A program made the position numbers and the translations under genes. Under the pieces are notes generated by a model that had not been told where the DNA came from, made no database searches, and was given only the letters and a program-made list of their open reading frames with translations. This document shows, piece after piece, positions 26,409-35,572 of a stretch of DNA of 64,000 nt. Position 1 is the stretch's first letter. Each line of letters starts with the position of its first letter. Origin of the DNA: Bacteroides sp. (GTDB lineage Bacteria; Bacteroidota; Bacteroidia; Bacteroidales; Muribaculaceae); assembly GCA_014801815.1 (NCBI GenBank), contig JAAVDM010000028.1:35542-99541 (forward strand). Direction: 5' to 3'.

Positions 26409-27752
26409 ATGCAAATTATATTACTTTCAGGCGGTTCAGGCACAAGACTATGGCCGCTATCGAATGATGCGCGATCGAAACAGTTTTTGCGACTGCTGCC
26501 TGTTGAAGGGAGTGATGGGCTTGAATCAATGGTACAGAGAGTGATACGTCAAATTCAGGAGGCTGATCTTAAGGCATCTGTGACAGTTGCGACTTCGGTG
26601 ACTCAGCAGGATTTTATTCTTGCTCAGTTAGGGACAGAAGTGAGTATTGTGACGGAACCTTCAAGACGTGATACTTTTCCGGCTATCTGTCTAGCCTCAG
26701 AGTATCTTTCTAAAGAGAAAGGGTATGGGGAAAATGAGATTGTTGTCGTAATGCCCTGTGATCCTTATACGGAAAGCGGATACTTCCGTACAATTGCTGA
26801 GATGGATAAGACTGTTGGTAAAAATGTTGCTGAACTGGTACTGATGGGTATCAGGCCTACTTATCCGTCATCTAAGTATGGATATATTATTCCTGGTCAA
26901 CCCTTAGGAGAGAATACTTTTGCTGTACACTGTTTTACCGAGAAACCTGATGCTGTCACTGCTGAAAAGTTTATCGAAGATGGAGCTTTCTGGAATGGCG
27001 GAGTATTTGCTTTTAGACTGGGTTATCTGACTACAATAGCTGAGAGGTATGTGAATTATCCGACTTTTGAGGAGATACGTGAGCATTATGGAGATTTTCC
27101 GAAAATCAGCTTTGATTATGAAGTGGCTGAGAAGGCTAAGTCTGTAGCTGTTGTACCTTTTTATGGAGAGTGGAAAGATTTGGGAACCTGGAATACCCTC
27201 ACAGATGAGCTGGCACGCTGTTCATACGGTAATGTGACTACCGACGGTACGGGTGAGAATACTCATGTCATTAATGAGTTAGACTTACCGGTAATGTGTA
27301 TAGGTACAAAGAATTTGGTTGTGGCAGCTTCTCCTGATGGTATACTTGTTACAGAAAAGAGCCGTAGTGAGGAAATAAAATCATTTGCTAATAGATTGAA
27401 ACGCCGTCCTATGTATGAGGAACGTCGTTGGGGCACTTATAGAGTTATAGATTTTGTGGAATATCCTGATGGTTTCAGTACTCTTACGAAACGTCTGATT
27501 CTAAATCCTGGTGCATCTATCAGCTATCAAGAACATGCCTGTCGCGATGAGGTGTGGACTTTTATTGATGGTGAAGGTGAGATTGTACTTGACGGTGAGC
27601 GTAAAAGAGTAAATCGTGGAATGACAGTTTATATTCCTAAGGGAATGCGTCACGCACTTCGAGCTGTAACCCCACTATCATTTATTGAAATACAGACAGG
27701 TTCGAATCTCGTTGAAACTGATATTACTCGTTATCCTTTCGAATGGATTTAA
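26409..27752 (+). CDS. manC: Mannose-1-phosphate guanylyltransferase with C-terminal cupin
   Basis: ManC makes GDP-mannose from mannose-1-phosphate and GTP. The 447-residue protein has an N-terminal nucleotidyltransferase domain (IILLSGGSGTRLWPLSNDAR, SKQFLRL, FTEKPDAVTAEKFI, WNGGVFAFRL, PFYGEWKDLGTWNTLTDEL). It continues with a C-terminal cupin region of the type II isomerase-like sort (YEERRWGTYRVIDF ... HACRDEVWTFIDGEGEIVLD), though the full isomerase motif is short. It supplies gmd with GDP-mannose. It lies last in the capsule locus, 64 bp after fcl, and a long palindrome follows. Confidence 0.93.
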   Translation: MQIILLSGGSGTRLWPLSNDARSKQFLRLLPVEGSDGLESMVQRVIRQIQEADLKASVTVATSVTQQDFILAQLGTEVSIVTEPSRRDTFPAICLASEYLSKEKGYGENEIVVVMPCDPYTESGYFRTIAEMDKTVGKNVAELVLMGIRPTYPSSKYGYIIPGQPLGENTFAVHCFTEKPDAVTAEKFIEDGAFWNGGVFAFRLGYLTTIAERYVNYPTFEEIREHYGDFPKISFDYEVAEKAKSVAVVPFYGEWKDLGTWNTLTDELARCSYGNVTTDGTGENTHVINELDLPVMCIGTKNLVVAASPDGILVTEKSRSEEIKSFANRLKRRPMYEERRWGTYRVIDFVEYPDGFSTLTKRLILNPGASISYQEHACRDEVWTFIDGEGEIVLDGERKRVNRGMTVYIPKGMRHALRAVTPLSFIEIQTGSNLVETDITRYPFEWI

Positions 27753-27836
27753 AACCGTTAACTGATACTAGTTTTTTTATAAGGAGAAGAAGATGATTAT
27801 GGTATTTGATTTTAGGTTGAGATAGGTAAGATTTAT

Positions 27837-27906
27837 ATTGATAATAAGTTAAGCAGGTGCCAGATACGCTATAGCGTATCTGGCACCTGCTTAACTTATT
27901 ATCAAT
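27837..27906. terminator. Perfect 70-bp palindrome, probable bidirectional terminator
   Basis: Two 35-base arms (27837-27871 and 27872-27906) are exact reverse complements with no spacer; the centre reads GATACGCTATAGCGTATC. The palindrome lies between the convergent manC and metH genes and covers the metH stop codon. The ends of the arms are AT-rich, which gives a T-rich tail on both strands. Confidence 0.85.
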
Positions 27907-30900
27907 TACGGGTACCGAGGTGATGGCGGAGGGTGTCGGAGGTAATGCCGCGACGGGCGGCGTAGCGAGTGAGTTGGGCGTCGTCGAGGTTGCCGACGTT
28001 GAAGTAGCGGGAATCGGGGTGCCAGAGGTAGAGGCCGCAGACGGTTGAGGAGGGGGTGAGGGCGCCGTTGGGGGTGACTTCGACGCCGAGAGCGAAGAGG
28101 GGTAGGAGGGCAGCGATATCGTGCATAAGGCTTTGGTCAGGGAGAGAGTCGTAGCCTATGGCGGGGCGGATCCCGAAGTAGCGGTTGGCGAGTATTTCCT
28201 GTACGCTGAGGTTTTCGTTAGGGGCATAGGCCCATATCTTGCGGCGTACGAGGGTATGGAGCCACTCGGAAGCTGCTTCAGCGAGTCGGTCACAGAGAGT
28301 TTGAAGAAGGAGGGCTTTGTAATCATCTCCGGTTGCACGGAGGGCTGTGAGTCGATTGGCTTCGCCGTGACCGGCTGTTACCATGAATACACCTACATAG
28401 TCTGTACTTTCTTTATTATCAGTATCGTTAATACTTTCTTTAGGGTATACAACCCTGCTGTCAATATTGTCAGTACTTTCTTTAGCGTGTGCAATCCTGT
28501 TGTCAGTATCGTCAGTACTTTCTTTAGCGTATGCAACCTTGCCGTTAATATCGTCAGTACTTTCTTTAGTACATGCAATCCTGTCGTCAATATCGTTGTT
28601 GCTTTTTTGGGCCCAGGCAACCTTACCGTCAGTATCGTCGATATTTTCTGAAATGTGGTGAGTGTTTTTGCCGTCGGCCGGGCGTACCATATCGGCAAGC
28701 GACCATGTGCGGCTGCCATCGTCGGTCTGGCGGCGCAGCATAGGGAGGCTGATATCGCCTTCGGGAGTATGGAGAGTGACGGCGTCGGAATCAGCTGAGG
28801 CTTCCATAATTCGTACCGCACCGCGTATAAGGTCGGCATTTTCGGCGATGAGTTGTTGGAGCATAGTGCGGGCATCAGTGTACAGGTGCAGAGCTTCCAT
28901 AGCTTTAGGGTCGCTACCGTGCTTTGCTGTCCATGCAGCAGTGCAGCCAGAGCAGCCGTCCCAGGGGAAGTCCTCGAGCCAAGGGCCGGTGAGACGCCAG
29001 GCGTGCAGCAGCATTTTATAATTGATGAAAGGCGCTACTTCGGCGATTGGAATATGAGCATTGAAATACTCGCGTTGTACGGGTACTGGTGAGGGCTGAT
29101 TCCAGTCGAGTTTCGGCGCACGCGCTATGGCTTCGTCAAGAGTGAGAAGGCGTGTTTCCTGCGCTTCGTAACGCTGTCTGAGTTCGTCATATTCCCGATT
29201 TAAAGCTTCGATATATTCTGTAGCTTCATCGCCCATAAGACGGGCTGCAATGACGGGATTTCGGGCCGCATCGGAGGCATGGACTACCGGTCCGCTGTAA
29301 GCGGGCGCTATCTTCAGGGCAGTATGCAGACGCGAAGTAGTGGCACCGCCGACAACCAACGGTATACGCAGACCGGCAGCCTCCATAGCCTCGGCAACCT
29401 TTACCATTTCAGCCAGCGAAGGTGTTATGAGGCCGGATACGCACACCATATCGGCTTTTTCGGCTATTGCTGCGCTGACTATCTGTTCTGCAGGTACCAT
29501 GACGCCGAGGTCAATTATACGATAGTTATTGCAGGCCATCACTATAGCCACGATATTTTTGCCTATGTCATGTACATCGCCCTTGACGGTAGCGAATACG
29601 ACTGTGCCTGCCATACCGGTTGACTGTGTAGCGGCTTCGCTATGAATGTGAGGTTCGAGTATGTCTACAGCCCGCTTCATGGTACGTGCTGTCTTGACTA
29701 CCTGCGGCAGAAACATCTTACCTTCGCCGAAAAGAGTACCTACCCGGTCTATACCCTCCATCAGAGGCCCTTCAATTATACCTACTGCAGTCATACCGGA
29801 TTCAAGTGCTTCAGTAAGGTCGGAAGCTATGTTGGTACTGTCACCGCTTATCACCGCATCACGCAGACGTTCGCTTACCGTACGGCTGTCGGTTTCTCCG
29901 GCTGACACTGACGTTACGGGGGCACCCCCTTTCTCAGCCGCATGAGCGGCAGCGTAAGCAGCAAGTTCGTCGGCCGCACCGGGACGCCGTGCGAGTACAA
30001 CATCTTCGATAAGTGTGCGCAGACCCGGTTCGATGCTCTCGTATGTTACCGAGGTAGCCGGATTAAGTATAGCCATGTCGAGACCGGCTGCTATAGCGTG
30101 GTAAAGAAATACCGCGTGCATAGCTTCGCGCAGGGTATTATGCCCACGAAAGGCAAACGAAAGGTTACTGACTCCTCCGCTGGTAAGTGCGCAGGGAAGA
30201 TTATCTTTTATCCATTTAACAGCCTTTATATAGTCAATGCCGTATCGGTCGTGGGCTTCGATACCGGTGGCTACGGCCATTATATTAGGGTCGAATATAA
30301 TGTCATGCGGTTCGAATCCGGCTTCTCGTATAAGTAGCTTATATGCTCGTTCGCAAACGGCTATCTTACGTTCGTAAGTATCGGCTTGACCTTCTTCATC
30401 GAAAGCCATGACCACTACGGCTGCACCTAATTCCCTTGCACGGCGTGCATGATGCAGGAACGCTTCTTCACCTTCTTTGAGCGATATGGAATTGATTATT
30501 CCCTTTCCTTGAAGGCATTTCAGTCCGGCTTCGGCCACTTTCCAATCTGAGGCATCAACCATTACCGGCACACGGGCCGTATCAGGATCCGAAGCAAGGT
30601 AATTGAGAAATACAGTCATCTCTTTTGCGGCATCGAGCATGGCATCGTCCATGTTTACGTCAAGAATCATGGCTCCATCGAGTACCTGACGCCGTGCCAC
30701 CTCAAGAGCTTCGTCATATTTCTTCTCTTTTATAAGACGCAGAAATTTGCGTGAACCGGCGACATTGCACCGTTCGCCAATATTGACGAAGTTGTTGGCA
30801 CGGCAGACTTCGAGAGGTTCCAGCCCTGCGAGACGGAGATTGGTCGACCTACCGTTTTTCCGATGAGGTACAGCACTGTCAGCCACGCTTCGGAGTGCGG

Positions 30901-31861
30901 CTATATGAGCCGGTGTAGTACCGCAACAGCCGCCTGCTATATTTACCAGTCCTTCGGTAAGCATCGGAGCTACGTGGGCAGCGAAAGTTTCCGGTGTCTC
31001 GGCGTAGTTTCCAAGTCGATCGGGTAGTCCGGCGTTAGGGTGACAGCTGACATAAGCGGGTGCGACTTCTGCAAGAGCACGCAGATGAGGCAACATGTCA
31101 ACAGTGCCGAATGAACAGTTCAGACCCAGACTTATTACAGCGTCGCAGTGGGCTACTGAGGCAGCGAAGGCTTCGAGAGTCTGTCCTGTCAGCAGACGTC
31201 CGCTACGGTCGGAGACGGTCGCCGAAACTATTATGTCGGTTTCGACACCGAGCTGCCGCATTGCTTCCATTGCTCCGTCAAGACCGGCCTTAAGATTGAG
31301 CGGGTCAAAGACAGTCTCAAACAAAAGCAGGTCAGCACCGCCTTCAAGCAGTGCTGTAGCCTGTTCGAAATAGGCATTGTGTAACTGATCGTAGGTGACA
31401 TTCCGAAGTCCGGGGTCTGCTACGTCCGGACTCATAGAAGCCGCACGGTTAGTAGGCCCCATCGAACCTGCCACACGTATTATGCGTCCCGGATTCTGCT
31501 CCATGTAGTCATCGGCCACGCTACGTGCCAAAGCTGCCCCTGCACGGTTTATGTCGCTGACGAGATGCACGGTGCCATAGTCGGCCTGTGATATAGCGTT
31601 TGCGTTAAATGTATTTGTACTCAGTATATCGGCGCCTGCGTCGACGTAGGCACGGTGTATGTCTGACACAACATCAGGTCGTGTCAGACATAGAATGTCA
31701 TTATTTCCGGTCTGAGCAGGCATAGATGAGTCGCAGATTTCACCTCGGAAATCCGCTTCCTTCAGGGCACGGGCCTGTACCATAGTACCCATAGCGCCAT
31801 CAAGTATAAGTACGCGCTCTGAAGGCTCTTTGCCGAGCCGGCGGGGAGTGTGGGGAAGCAT
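27902..31861 (-). CDS. metH: Cobalamin-dependent methionine synthase, with a repeat insertion
   Basis: MetH transfers a methyl group from methyltetrahydrofolate to homocysteine through cobalamin. Domains in order: homocysteine-binding (1 to about 325, Zn-ligand NIAGGCCGTTPAHIAAL); pterin-binding (about 350-640, FVNIGERCNVAGSRKFLRLI); cobalamin cap and binding (about 680-890, KGDVHDIGKNIVAIVM with the axial His); and the AdoMet activation domain (about 930-1319, VRRKIWAYAPNENLSVQEIL and YFGIRPAIGY). The length of 1319 exceeds the roughly 1230 usual because about 85 residues of 14-mer repeats sit inside the activation domain (about 1070-1153). The core motifs are intact, so activity is likely. 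It is the last gene of the methionine operon. Confidence 0.95.
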   Translation of the reverse strand: MLPHTPRRLGKEPSERVLILDGAMGTMVQARALKEADFRGEICDSSMPAQTGNNDILCLTRPDVVSDIHRAYVDAGADILSTNTFNANAISQADYGTVHLVSDINRAGAALARSVADDYMEQNPGRIIRVAGSMGPTNRAASMSPDVADPGLRNVTYDQLHNAYFEQATALLEGGADLLLFETVFDPLNLKAGLDGAMEAMRQLGVETDIIVSATVSDRSGRLLTGQTLEAFAASVAHCDAVISLGLNCSFGTVDMLPHLRALAEVAPAYVSCHPNAGLPDRLGNYAETPETFAAHVAPMLTEGLVNIAGGCCGTTPAHIAALRSVADSAVPHRKNGRSTNLRLAGLEPLEVCRANNFVNIGERCNVAGSRKFLRLIKEKKYDEALEVARRQVLDGAMILDVNMDDAMLDAAKEMTVFLNYLASDPDTARVPVMVDASDWKVAEAGLKCLQGKGIINSISLKEGEEAFLHHARRARELGAAVVVMAFDEEGQADTYERKIAVCERAYKLLIREAGFEPHDIIFDPNIMAVATGIEAHDRYGIDYIKAVKWIKDNLPCALTSGGVSNLSFAFRGHNTLREAMHAVFLYHAIAAGLDMAILNPATSVTYESIEPGLRTLIEDVVLARRPGAADELAAYAAAHAAEKGGAPVTSVSAGETDSRTVSERLRDAVISGDSTNIASDLTEALESGMTAVGIIEGPLMEGIDRVGTLFGEGKMFLPQVVKTARTMKRAVDILEPHIHSEAATQSTGMAGTVVFATVKGDVHDIGKNIVAIVMACNNYRIIDLGVMVPAEQIVSAAIAEKADMVCVSGLITPSLAEMVKVAEAMEAAGLRIPLVVGGATTSRLHTALKIAPAYSGPVVHASDAARNPVIAARLMGDEATEYIEALNREYDELRQRYEAQETRLLTLDEAIARAPKLDWNQPSPVPVQREYFNAHIPIAEVAPFINYKMLLHAWRLTGPWLEDFPWDGCSGCTAAWTAKHGSDPKAMEALHLYTDARTMLQQLIAENADLIRGAVRIMEASADSDAVTLHTPEGDISLPMLRRQTDDGSRTWSLADMVRPADGKNTHHISENIDDTDGKVAWAQKSNNDIDDRIACTKESTDDINGKVAYAKESTDDTDNRIAHAKESTDNIDSRVVYPKESINDTDNKESTDYVGVFMVTAGHGEANRLTALRATGDDYKALLLQTLCDRLAEAASEWLHTLVRRKIWAYAPNENLSVQEILANRYFGIRPAIGYDSLPDQSLMHDIAALLPLFALGVEVTPNGALTPSSTVCGLYLWHPDSRYFNVGNLDDAQLTRYAARRGITSDTLRHHLGTRN
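28404..28650 (-). repeat. 42-bp in-frame tandem repeat inside metH
   Basis: Units spaced 42 bp apart (anchor actttcttta at about 28431, 28473, 28515, 28557 and a diverged copy near 28599; a shortened one at 28404) encode 14-residue repeats such as KVAYAKESTDDTDN and RIAHAKESTDNIDS. The insertion lies in the loop before the DYVGVFMVTAG strand of the activation domain. Confidence 0.88.
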
Positions 31862-31916
31862 AAAGGGTAGTAATGAGTGTGAGAGTGATTAGTGAGAGTT
31901 AAGGAGGCGCCAGGGC

Positions 31917-31993
31917 TTATAAAACGTATAAGACTTATAAAATGTATAAGATATATAAGACTTATAAGATTTATAAAACTTATAAAAATTATA
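31917..31993. repeat. Degenerate 9-bp microsatellite between metF and metH
   Basis: About 8.5 units of a 9-mer (consensus KTATAARAY, e.g. ttataaaac, gtataagac, ttataagat) fill the operon gap between metH and metF. The same 9-mer occurs as a perfect array at 59140-59220. Confidence 0.8.
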
Positions 31994-32000
31994 ACTGCCC

Positions 32001-32957
32001 TCAGAAAATATCACGCGCTACACGGGCAACACTATCGGCTACCGACATGGTGTAGAAGTGTATACCCGGTGCGCCGCCGTCGAGCAGTTCACGACACTGG
32101 CGGCGACACCACTCAACTCCTATCTCTCTGACCTCGCGGTCATCGGCAGCCTGACGCACCTGTGCTGCAAGCGGTTCGGGTATGTCGATACGGAAAGTAC
32201 GTGGCAGACCGGACAGATGATTTTTTCTCGATATGGGTTTGATACCCGGTAAAATAGGTACAGTTATACCCTCAGCACGACAACGTTCCACGAAACTGAA
32301 GTAACGTGAATTATCGAAGAACATCTGTGTGATTAGGTAGTCGGCACCGTTCTTGATTTTCTGTTTCAGATACCAGATGTCGGAATCCATATTGGGTGCT
32401 TCCTCATGTTTCTCCGGATAACAAGCCATACCGTAGGAGAACGGTGTGTCAATACCTTCTATCTTTGTGTCATCAAGTCCTATGCCCTGATTGAACAGAT
32501 TTATCTGCTCCTGCAGGTCGGAAGCATGTTCGTGATAGAGATGCGCCGATTCTGCAAGACTACCTGATGACTTATCATCGCCTCTTAGTACCAGCAGATT
32601 ATTGATGCCGAGAAAGTTGAGGTCGAGCAGTGCGTACTCCGTCTCCTCTTTTGAAAAACCCCGGCATATTATGTGCGGTACGGGTATAAGGCCGTACTTA
32701 TTCTGTATAGCCGCAGCTATCGCTACGGTACCGGGACGCTTTACCACGCTCACCCGGCGGTGTGTACCGTCGGGGAGGGGTTTATAGATGTATTCGCTAT
32801 GATGTGAGGTGATATTGACAAACTGAGGTTCAAATTCGCGCAGTCGGTCTATGATATCATAGACTTTGTAGATACTGTTGCCCCTGAGAGGAGGCAATAT
32901 CTCGAACGAGAATACCGGCTGACGGCTCTCGTTGATAATATCTATTATTCGTGTCAC
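32001..32957 (-). CDS. metF: 5,10-Methylenetetrahydrofolate reductase
   Basis: MetF reduces methylene-THF to methyl-THF, the methyl donor of MetH encoded downstream. The 318-residue flavoprotein TIM barrel shows FSFEILPPLRGNSIYKVYDI with the catalytic Glu, FVNITSHHSEYI, LLVLRGDDKSSG, YGMACYPEKHEEAPNMDSDI and ADYLITQMFFDNSRYFSFVE. The start is a GTG at 32957 (minus strand); a MetF normally begins close to the FSFEILPP segment, and no ATG fits. It follows the aminotransferase-like gene by 5 bp and belongs to the same operon as the two enzymes that make homocysteine. Confidence 0.95.
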   Translation of the reverse strand: MTRIIDIINESRQPVFSFEILPPLRGNSIYKVYDIIDRLREFEPQFVNITSHHSEYIYKPLPDGTHRRVSVVKRPGTVAIAAAIQNKYGLIPVPHIICRGFSKEETEYALLDLNFLGINNLLVLRGDDKSSGSLAESAHLYHEHASDLQEQINLFNQGIGLDDTKIEGIDTPFSYGMACYPEKHEEAPNMDSDIWYLKQKIKNGADYLITQMFFDNSRYFSFVERCRAEGITVPILPGIKPISRKNHLSGLPRTFRIDIPEPLAAQVRQAADDREVREIGVEWCRRQCRELLDGGAPGIHFYTMSVADSVARVARDIF

Positions 32958-32962
32958 TGCGC

Positions 32963-34168
32963 TTATTTTTTTCCGTCGGCTGACTGTTGTCGGTATTCTT
33001 TAACAGCATCACGCAGACTGTCGAGTGCCTTTGTGAGTGTCGCACGCGGACAGCCTACATTAAGGCGCATATATCCTTCGCCTCCGTGACCGAACATCTC
33101 ACCGTCATTGAGTGCGAGACCGGCTTTGTCAACAAATAGAGCATTAAGACCGTCATGATCCAGACCTAATTCCCGGCAGTCCATCCATACAAGGAACGAA
33201 GCCTGCGGACGCAAAGGCTTTATCTCCGGTATGTAGCGGCTGCAATAATCCTCGACATAACGTATATTATCCTCAATGTATTCGAGCATCTGTACACGCC
33301 ATTCCTCACCTTTGCGGTAAGCGGCTATCGTAGCTATAGGAGCGAAAATATCGGGATCCGAGAATTCGTTGGCCTCAAGCCAGTTGTAGAAACGACTGCG
33401 CAGTTCCGGGTCACTGACAACAGCATACGAACTGACTACTCCGGCAATATTGAATGTCTTTGAGGGCGCACCGAAAGTTATGCTGATTGATTCAGCCTCC
33501 GGACTTACTGTGGCGAAAGGTACATGTTTGTGACCGAAAAGGGTCATATCGCTGTGTATCTCATCGCTTATCACCACTATACCGTTGCGCTTGCAGATGT
33601 CAGCCAAGCGGCGCAGGGTTTCAGCGTCCCATACTATTCCCGCCGGATTGTGGGGATTGGAGAGTATCAGCAGCTTGCAACCCGGAGCGATTTTTTCAAG
33701 ATGCTCAAGATCCATAGCGTAACCGCCGTCGGGAAGTTTGACAAGCGGGTTCTCCACCACCTCACGTCCGTTAAGACGAGATACTATCGAGAAGGGGTGA
33801 TATACCGGAGGTTGTACTATAACTTTGTCACCCGGTTTGGTAAATACGTTCATCACCATAGCTATACCCTTGACTATCCCCGGGATATAGGTCAGCCATT
33901 CGGGTTTCAGTTCCCAGCCGTGACGACGGCGTACCCAGTCGATTATAGCCGGACGATAGTCAGCCGGTTCTATGGTGTAGCCGAGTACGGGATGATCAAG
34001 GCGCCGACGCAGAGCGTCGATTATGAAATCAGGAGTAGCGAAATCCATATCAGCTACCCAGAGAGGAATAAGGTCAGGACGTCCGTAACGCTCTCCGAGA
34101 GCGTCGGTTTTCAGTGCGCCGCTTCCACGACGTTCTATTTCAGTATCGAAATCGTATTTTCTGGTCAT
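32963..34168 (-). CDS. MalY/PatB-type PLP C-S lyase (probable cystathionine beta-lyase)
   Basis: The 401-residue fold-type I PLP enzyme of the MalY/PatB group cleaves cystathionine to homocysteine, pyruvate and ammonia. Typical sequences are IPLWVADMDFATPDFIIDAL, ILSNPHNPAGIVW, VVISDEIHSDMTLFGHKHVP and ITFGAPSKTFNIAGV with the PLP Lys, then the C-terminal HGGEGYMRLNVGCPR. Its start overlaps the stop of the transsulfuration gene by 4 bp, so the two are translationally coupled. The position between a CGS-like enzyme and metF-metH argues for beta-lyase activity in methionine synthesis rather than a general aminotransferase. Confidence 0.88.
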   Translation of the reverse strand: MTRKYDFDTEIERRGSGALKTDALGERYGRPDLIPLWVADMDFATPDFIIDALRRRLDHPVLGYTIEPADYRPAIIDWVRRRHGWELKPEWLTYIPGIVKGIAMVMNVFTKPGDKVIVQPPVYHPFSIVSRLNGREVVENPLVKLPDGGYAMDLEHLEKIAPGCKLLILSNPHNPAGIVWDAETLRRLADICKRNGIVVISDEIHSDMTLFGHKHVPFATVSPEAESISITFGAPSKTFNIAGVVSSYAVVSDPELRSRFYNWLEANEFSDPDIFAPIATIAAYRKGEEWRVQMLEYIEDNIRYVEDYCSRYIPEIKPLRPQASFLVWMDCRELGLDHDGLNALFVDKAGLALNDGEMFGHGGEGYMRLNVGCPRATLTKALDSLRDAVKEYRQQSADGKK

Positions 34169-35358
34169 GGTTTTTCAGTAACTGTTGTGTCAAGTGCCTG
34201 TGTGAGGTCATTGATAATGTCTTCCGGATCTTCAAGTCCTATTGACAGACGTATGGTAGTGTCAAGCACGTCCATTTCCGCACGTTGTGAGGCTGTGAAA
34301 GGGCCGAAAATAGTGCTTGCAGGGTGTATGGCGAGTGTGCGGTTATCAAACAGATTTGTGGCACGCTTTACCAATCGCAACGCGTTTATGAAACGCCGGC
34401 AGGCTTCAGCATTTTTCAGGTCGATGGTGAGCATGGCGCCGTATCTGTCTCCGTAAAGCTCGCCGGCAAGTTTGTGAGCGGGATTGTCGGGCAGACCGAG
34501 ATAGTTGACTTTGCTTACAGCCGGGTGTTTCTGCAATGCCTCAGCCACTTCAAGAGCTGTCGCTGCCTGACGGCGATAGCGTACACCGAGAGTCTCAAGT
34601 CCAATGGTCTGCATATATGCGGCATGTGGTGTCATATAGGCACCGAGATTGAAAAGTATCTCCTTCTTAATTCGCTGGGTAAGTTCGGGCCAACGGCCGT
34701 AGTCTATTATAAGACCACCGAGGCTGGTGGCACCACCTGAAAGGTATTTGGTGCTCGATACTATCTCGAAATCTATACCGAGTGCCGAGGCGTCAAATTC
34801 CGTAAAAGGTATCATTGTGGTGTCGGCTACAAGCGGGCAACCGGCTTTTCGTGCTATCTCTCCGAGGCATCGCACATCAGCTACTTCCATCTGCGGATTG
34901 GTGATTATTTCAAGGAATATGCAGCAGGTCTGTGCATCGACAGCAGCTTTAACAGCTTCCGGGTCGGTAAGGTCAACAAGACGTGCCTCGACACCCAAGC
35001 GTCCGAGTGTAGACGTAAGCATTGAGTAAGTATTGCCGAACAGATGACGTGAACTTACGATATTTCCTCCTGAATGTGCCACAGCGAAAAGTATGGCGCT
35101 TATAGCTGCCATCCCTGAATTAAAGGCTGTCACAGCCGAAGCACCGGTGAGCGCCTGTACTTTCTGTTCAAAATGTGTGACTGTAGGATTCCCCACACGT
35201 GAATAATCGGGCATATCGGTACGCCCGCAGAAGGCGTCCGCCATACTGTCAGCATCATCAAACTCAAATGCTACAGAATGGTAGACCGGCATTGAGAGTG
35301 CATTATATGTGTCCTGACGTGGATAAGCCGTATGAATTGCAGTTGTCTCTTTCTTCAT
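34165..35358 (-). CDS. Transsulfuration-family PLP enzyme (cystathionine gamma-synthase / O-acylhomoserine sulfhydrylase-like)
   Basis: The 397-residue Cys/Met-metabolism PLP enzyme shows YSRVGNPTVTHFEQKVQALT, AFNSGMAAISAIL, SRHLFGNTYSML and LVADTTMIPFTEFDASALGI. The PLP Lys lies in IVSSTKYLSGGATSLGGLII, and LFDNRTLAIHPASTIFGPFT follows. Members either join O-acylhomoserine with cysteine to form cystathionine or with sulfide to form homocysteine. The adjacent beta-lyase gene makes cystathionine gamma-synthase the better guess. It is the first gene of the methionine operon. Confidence 0.88.
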   Translation of the reverse strand: MKKETTAIHTAYPRQDTYNALSMPVYHSVAFEFDDADSMADAFCGRTDMPDYSRVGNPTVTHFEQKVQALTGASAVTAFNSGMAAISAILFAVAHSGGNIVSSRHLFGNTYSMLTSTLGRLGVEARLVDLTDPEAVKAAVDAQTCCIFLEIITNPQMEVADVRCLGEIARKAGCPLVADTTMIPFTEFDASALGIDFEIVSSTKYLSGGATSLGGLIIDYGRWPELTQRIKKEILFNLGAYMTPHAAYMQTIGLETLGVRYRRQAATALEVAEALQKHPAVSKVNYLGLPDNPAHKLAGELYGDRYGAMLTIDLKNAEACRRFINALRLVKRATNLFDNRTLAIHPASTIFGPFTASQRAEMDVLDTTIRLSIGLEDPEDIINDLTQALDTTVTEKP

Positions 35359-35386
35359 CTTTTCTACGGAACTTTATTTGTAACTG

Positions 35387-35394
35387 CAAATTTA
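35387..35394 (-). promoter_or_regulatory. -7 element of the methionine operon promoter
   Basis: On the minus strand TAAATTTGC matches TAnnTTTG; no TTTG is found about 20 nt upstream, so the -33 part is weak. The leader would be only about 20 nt, too short for a riboswitch. Confidence 0.5.
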
Positions 35395-35572
35395 GCAATT
35401 TTTTCCTTACCCGTTCTCCTTTTCATCTTATACATGAATGATAAAATGTTTCTATGTAGCCGAACGGTCGATAGTGCGCTGTGTTTTCCTTTGCTTCGGA
35501 ATTTATTCCGTAAAGGTATTTTAAATATCGCTAATGGCGGGAAGTATGGATTTAAATGCTTACTTTTGCGGT

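Noticed and set aside
28121..28651. Plus-strand frames opposite metH
   Set aside because: They are the antisense of the metH repeats and of conserved MetH sequence.
35359..35572. SAM or cobalamin riboswitch before the methionine operon
   Set aside because: The leader after the likely promoter is only about 20 nt and no known riboswitch core is seen.
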